Shown here: one piece after another, positions 60,819-64,000 of the stretch
Position numbering within the stretch: the stretch's first letter is position 1
How the letters are laid out: each line of letters starts with the position of its first letter
Source: CBDDLD01 sp965250025
GTDB taxonomy: Bacteria > Bacteroidota > Bacteroidia > Flavobacteriales > Flavobacteriaceae
Length of the DNA: 64,000 nucleotides
Reading direction: 5' to 3'
Assembly: GCA_965250025.1 (NCBI GenBank)
Contig: OZ252283.1
Coordinates: 682,001-746,000 of the forward strand
Notes under the pieces: model-generated
Databases searched by the model: none
Told to the model about the DNA's origin: nothing
Seen by the model: only the letters and a program-made list of their open reading frames with translations
Translations under genes and position numbers: made by a program

Positions 60819-63479
60819 TTAGTTTTTTGGCTTATAAGGCACGGTTTTAATTTTTACTTCGCCATGTTTTTTAACATGATCATCCACGACACCTTTTGCT
60901 TTAGCTCTTACATAGCCATGGATGTCTTTGGGAATGACTTTTAAAAGTGCTGTCAGATGTTTGCCTTCCATTTGCATAAACATATTAAAAGCATATTCAG
61001 GATTGATATTATAGGCTTCCACATACACATTACTCATCGCGATATAAGCATTTTCTGTTGACTGTCCGTTGTTTATGGTATTGTCATAAGCCTTTTGTGC
61101 TTCAGACAATAGGCATTGGGTTTTTCCAGCACATTTAGAGACCGATGATGTTGTTTTGTTGAGTATGTCTTTTACTTTTTTTAGGGAGTGTTTTAGTTTT
61201 AAATAGTTTTCTTTAGGGATTGGCACCAATTTTTTGAATTCATAGGCTTTTACAGTATTCATTTTTGATATAAAGTAATGCCTGTCTCCTTCTTTAAAAA
61301 TGACCGTCTCATTATTAACATAGTTGATGTCCTCCATTTTTATTAAACCGCCATTTCGATAAGCTAAAAATGAATCGCCACCATCTGCAGCTTTTGTTTT
61401 TATCCAGTAAGTATTTTCACGGTTTTCCTCTAATTGTTTTATAATGGATATGCCCACTTTATTTTTTGGGATGTTAATTGTATAACTCCGGTTAGAATTC
61501 AATGGTGATAATACGTATATGGTCTCTGTTAAACTACCCATGTTCAGAGCATTTAAATCTTGTATTTTTTCCTCACAATACATGACAAACCGTTTACCAT
61601 TAGTAAATAAAAAATGGTCTTGGTCTTTAATAACCACTTCAGCATTATAGGCTCCTGTGGTATTGCTTTTGAAGTTAGGCAGTTTTACAAGATCTTTCCC
61701 TTTGGGGTAATATACATAATAGTCATTATCGATGAATCCTAATTGTATACACTCATTGATAATTGATGCTCCAGAGGGCGCTGTAAGCGAAAAGGTATCA
61801 TTGTCATTTTTGTGGTATATGTACCCTTTTGAAGTTGTTACTGTTTTAATACTTTCTTTTTGAAGCTTCGCATACGCTTTTTCATAAATTGCTTTGGTAA
61901 TACTTTTTGGTACGTTAGGTCGTCCTCTTTCTGCTTTTTTAAAAGCTTCTACCAGATAATACCCCAGATTGGTTTTTATATACCAGTTGCCGTTTTCTTC
62001 GATATCGGTTTTCGGGTTTGGTACAATGGTTTTTCCGTTTTCTACAAATAAGAAATCTTTTGCACCTTCTTTATTCACATAGTGTGTCCAATAGGCATTA
62101 TGTGTTGATTTTGGGAGTGGTGTTACGGGGTATATCTTTTTTGGGGTATCTAAGTGGTACGAGACATAAAATGATGTGTTAGAAATGTCGTCATAGATTA
62201 TGGCTTTTCTTTGGTCTACAAATACAATATGGTGATTGTTCTTGTTATAAGGTTTTCCGTTGATATATAAAAAATCCTTTTTCTTGGCGTTGATGTATAA
62301 GAAGGAGTTATAACCCATGGATATGGTCTCGGCTTCCACCCAGGTTTTATCGGGTGCTGTTTTAAAGTTGGTTAATGCCATCAGGGTGTTGTTATCAGGA
62401 TCTAACATAAAAGGAGCATCTTCTCCCATATAACCTAATCTGATGATACGCTCTGTAACATAATTATTGCCAGAAGGGTCTTTTAGGGTCCAGGTGTCTT
62501 TGGTGAGGTCTCTGATAAAGCTATACGTGTTTCCGAATTTTGGAAATTTTAATTTAGCTCTGATTAGTTTATCTATATCATAATCGGTATAGCCTGTTAT
62601 TGTACCATCACTATAGGTGATCTGACGTTGCTCAAAGTACTTAAGTGTGGTTGTTGGAAATTGATTACTGTTGGTAAATGTGGCTCTTGCAATCCAATTC
62701 CCTTTGGCATCATACTTGTAATATTGTGAGCTTTCGGCGTATGTTTCGTTTGCCTCTCCTGCCGTAAAATAGTGATATACGTTATTGCCGTCTTTGTCAT
62801 AATAGTTGATGTTTTTTCCAAGATTATTGCTTCTGCCTTTGGTTTCATAGTTGCTTGTTCTTTTTGAAACTTGCTGATCGTACCATTCTTCTGTGCCGTA
62901 TGTAAAGTTTTCGGTTCTGGTAGATAGGTGTTTTTTTCCTGCAAAATCAAATATTTTTTTTTCTTCAAATACAATACGTCCCTTGTTATCATATTGTCGT
63001 TTTGCGTGACTCCTTTTTTCTTTAAACTGTGTGATATTTCCTTTTGGATCTGTAGTTAGTTCTATAGATGGTTTGGATTGACCGTTTTCATAAACGATTA
63101 TGGTGTTTTTTTTGAATTCTATGGTTTTTAGGGTTTCGCTGTTTTTTTCGTTGAGGTACACAACCTTTGCCAGTTTGCCATTATTATAGTAATATGTACT
63201 GGTACCTAATTTGGTATTGGTATTTGCTACTTTTTTTATCAGGCGCCCTTGCTCAAAAGCATAAGTGTTTGTTCCTCCAACATATAATTCATCAATGCTA
63301 TTGGTAGCATTGGTTTTCCAAACTAATTTTGAGATGTTAGAGCCTTTAAGTTCAAGACCAGATGTCGTGGTTTTAGTGATTTCCTCATAATCATATAAGA
63401 ATGGCTTTTGAGCATGCAATATGCATATCGCCATTACTGTAATTGCTAGTGTGGTATATAGGTGTGTTTTTGTTTTCAT
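60819..63479 (-). CDS. Large exported protein with internal duplication and YD-like repeats
   Basis: An 886-residue exported protein I do not recognise. Signal peptide MKTKTHLYTTLAITVMAICI LHAQ region (~1-24). Residues ~90-300 contain four YD-repeat-like segments (YYYNNGKLAKVV, YDNKGRIVFEE, YYDKDGNNVYHYF, YKYDAKGNWIAR). Residues ~328-483 and ~561-712 are two copies of one unit, for example DTWTLKDPSG..., NFKTAP and FLYINGKPY against DTFSLTAPSG..., NFKSNT and FLFTNGKRF. The C-terminal ~150 residues are helical with TPR-like spacing and a basic tail (VKIKTVPYKPKN). It follows the 148-residue membrane protein gene by 15 bp. Function unknown. Confidence 0.75.
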   Translation of the reverse strand: MKTKTHLYTTLAITVMAICILHAQKPFLYDYEEITKTTTSGLELKGSNISKLVWKTNATNSIDELYVGGTNTYAFEQGRLIKKVANTNTKLGTSTYYYNNGKLAKVVYLNEKNSETLKTIEFKKNTIIVYENGQSKPSIELTTDPKGNITQFKEKRSHAKRQYDNKGRIVFEEKKIFDFAGKKHLSTRTENFTYGTEEWYDQQVSKRTSNYETKGRSNNLGKNINYYDKDGNNVYHYFTAGEANETYAESSQYYKYDAKGNWIARATFTNSNQFPTTTLKYFEQRQITYSDGTITGYTDYDIDKLIRAKLKFPKFGNTYSFIRDLTKDTWTLKDPSGNNYVTERIIRLGYMGEDAPFMLDPDNNTLMALTNFKTAPDKTWVEAETISMGYNSFLYINAKKKDFLYINGKPYNKNNHHIVFVDQRKAIIYDDISNTSFYVSYHLDTPKKIYPVTPLPKSTHNAYWTHYVNKEGAKDFLFVENGKTIVPNPKTDIEENGNWYIKTNLGYYLVEAFKKAERGRPNVPKSITKAIYEKAYAKLQKESIKTVTTSKGYIYHKNDNDTFSLTAPSGASIINECIQLGFIDNDYYVYYPKGKDLVKLPNFKSNTTGAYNAEVVIKDQDHFLFTNGKRFVMYCEEKIQDLNALNMGSLTETIYVLSPLNSNRSYTINIPKNKVGISIIKQLEENRENTYWIKTKAADGGDSFLAYRNGGLIKMEDINYVNNETVIFKEGDRHYFISKMNTVKAYEFKKLVPIPKENYLKLKHSLKKVKDILNKTTSSVSKCAGKTQCLLSEAQKAYDNTINNGQSTENAYIAMSNVYVEAYNINPEYAFNMFMQMEGKHLTALLKVIPKDIHGYVRAKAKGVVDDHVKKHGEVKIKTVPYKPKN

Positions 63480-63494
63480 GATGGTTATAATTTT

Positions 63495-63941
63495 CTAATC
63501 CATAAAATTAATTTTCACCATTACTGCTATGAGTGAAATGACTAAAAAGACTATGGCGCTTATAAAAAACCAGAGGCCTTTACGAGAGATGTTAGCCTTC
63601 TCGGTTTTACTTTTAGTATTGAACTCGGTGATGATGTTTTGATAATTGCTCTCTTTACCTATAGTATATCGTATTAAAGGGTAAACTCCGGCAAATAAAA
63701 GCAATCCCACAAATCGCCCTATGAATTTTCCGTTACTGTTTCCAAATGTTCGTTTAAAGCATTTATCAAGATCTCTTTCAACATCGGGGAAAAACGCTAT
63801 TAGTAAAAAGAAAAGGGCTAATAATAATATGACTAAGGCTATGGTCAATAAGATCGTACCTATCTTTTTTGCCATATCGGCTTTCCCTTTAGGTTCCAGC
63901 TCATAATATTGATTGCAATAAAGTGCTTTAAATACATTCAT
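63495..63941 (-). CDS. Membrane protein, 148 aa
   Basis: A 148-residue protein with three likely helices: GTILLTIALVILLLALFFLL (~27-46), GRFVGLLLFAGVYPLIRY (~75-92) and GLWFFISAIVFLVISLIAVM (~122-141). A basic/acidic loop FPDVERDLDKCFKRTFGNSN separates the first two. The ATG overlaps the stop of an upstream minus-strand gene (TGATG), so it is translated with it. It resembles nothing I know. The operon direction places it between the partial gene at the edge and the 886-residue exported protein. Confidence 0.7.
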   Translation of the reverse strand: MNVFKALYCNQYYELEPKGKADMAKKIGTILLTIALVILLLALFFLLIAFFPDVERDLDKCFKRTFGNSNGKFIGRFVGLLLFAGVYPLIRYTIGKESNYQNIITEFNTKSKTEKANISRKGLWFFISAIVFLVISLIAVMVKINFMD

Positions 63942-64000
63942 CAGTTCTGTTGTTCTATGACTGTGTTTACAAAAACAGGATCATATGCTGTATTTCCTGT
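63941..64000 (-). CDS. 3' end of a gene cut by the window edge (C-terminal 19 aa)
   Basis: On the minus strand the last 57 bases before the TGA (63941-63943) translate as TGNTAYDPVFVNTVIEQQN, in a frame open to the edge. The TGA overlaps the ATG of the 148-residue gene (TGATG), the pattern of translational coupling. The product cannot be identified from 19 residues. Confidence 0.6.
   Translation of the reverse strand, partial: TGNTAYDPVFVNTVIEQQN

Noticed and set aside
1..64000. Prophage, CRISPR, restriction-modification or toxin-antitoxin systems
   Set aside because: No integrase, phage structural genes, repeat arrays, methylase/nuclease pairs or toxin/antitoxin pairs were recognisable in any frame.

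Overview
The window is chromosomal DNA of a low-GC Bacteroidota, most likely a marine or aquatic member of the Flavobacteriaceae. Evidence: many start regions carry the Bacteroidota -7 box TAnnTTTG and lack a strong Shine-Dalgarno; there are numerous short SPII lipoproteins, a C-terminal type IX secretion sorting domain, an M56/BlaI pair with TonB-plug-like segments, a GSII/GSIII glutamine synthetase pair, a fused IcmF mutase, and several families (DUF4920, DUF1684, DUF4197, DUF1456) common in this group. Sixty-four genes are called, one of them cut by the right edge. I saw no rRNA, tRNA, CRISPR array, prophage or insertion sequence; most of the window is ordinary core chromosome.

Layout. 0-9 kb: AraC regulator, universal stress protein, a duplicated-domain lipoprotein, a 50-residue ORF, a secreted T9SS endonuclease I, then a minus-strand operon BlaI / M56 sensor protease / stand-alone copy of the sensor C-terminal half. 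9-16 kb: Ca2+/Na+ antiporter, divergent glutamine synthetases (GSII and GSIII), a 46-residue exported peptide, an outer-membrane barrel, PurM-like enzyme. 16-24 kb: a small ABC ATPase with a membrane partner, prfA-pyrF-binding protein, envelope proteins, thioredoxin protein, OmpA protein with 23-residue repeats. 24-32 kb: icmF, a cysteine-rich 34-residue peptide with a SigZ-type sigma factor, DJ-1-like lipoprotein, MFS exporter, DUF1684, CrcB, SRPBCC protein. 32-40 kb: dipeptidyl peptidase III, MazG-like hydrolase, ilvE, DUF4920-mnmD, an epimerase, and an ECF sigma/anti-sigma pair divergent from a FAS1 protein. 40-48 kb: grpE-dnaJ, then a five-gene operon (ABC ATPase, permease, MscS channel, outer-membrane barrel, sigma-54-type response regulator). 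49-60 kb: ppk2-M28 peptidase-DinB-like, M23 peptidase, lysA, sucC, a REP-like palindrome, cysH, DUF1456, esterase, TerB-like, uvrB. 60-64 kb: an isolated 120-residue unknown and an unknown minus-strand operon ending in an 886-residue secreted protein with an internal duplication.

How it fits together: several local regulatory modules are visible. The BlaI promoter has a dyad array next to its -7 box, the ECF sigma/RskA/FAS1 set is arranged as a self-contained regulon, SigZ is preceded by a metal-binding-like peptide, and the two glutamine synthetases share a 174-bp divergent control region with two dyads. Convergent gene pairs are packed tightly (overlapping stop codons in three places) and shared bidirectional hairpins end most transcripts. 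No complete novel defence or mobile system is evident. The best candidates for something undescribed are the M56 'headless' paralogue, the Cys-rich peptide/SigZ pair, and the terminal secreted-protein operon.
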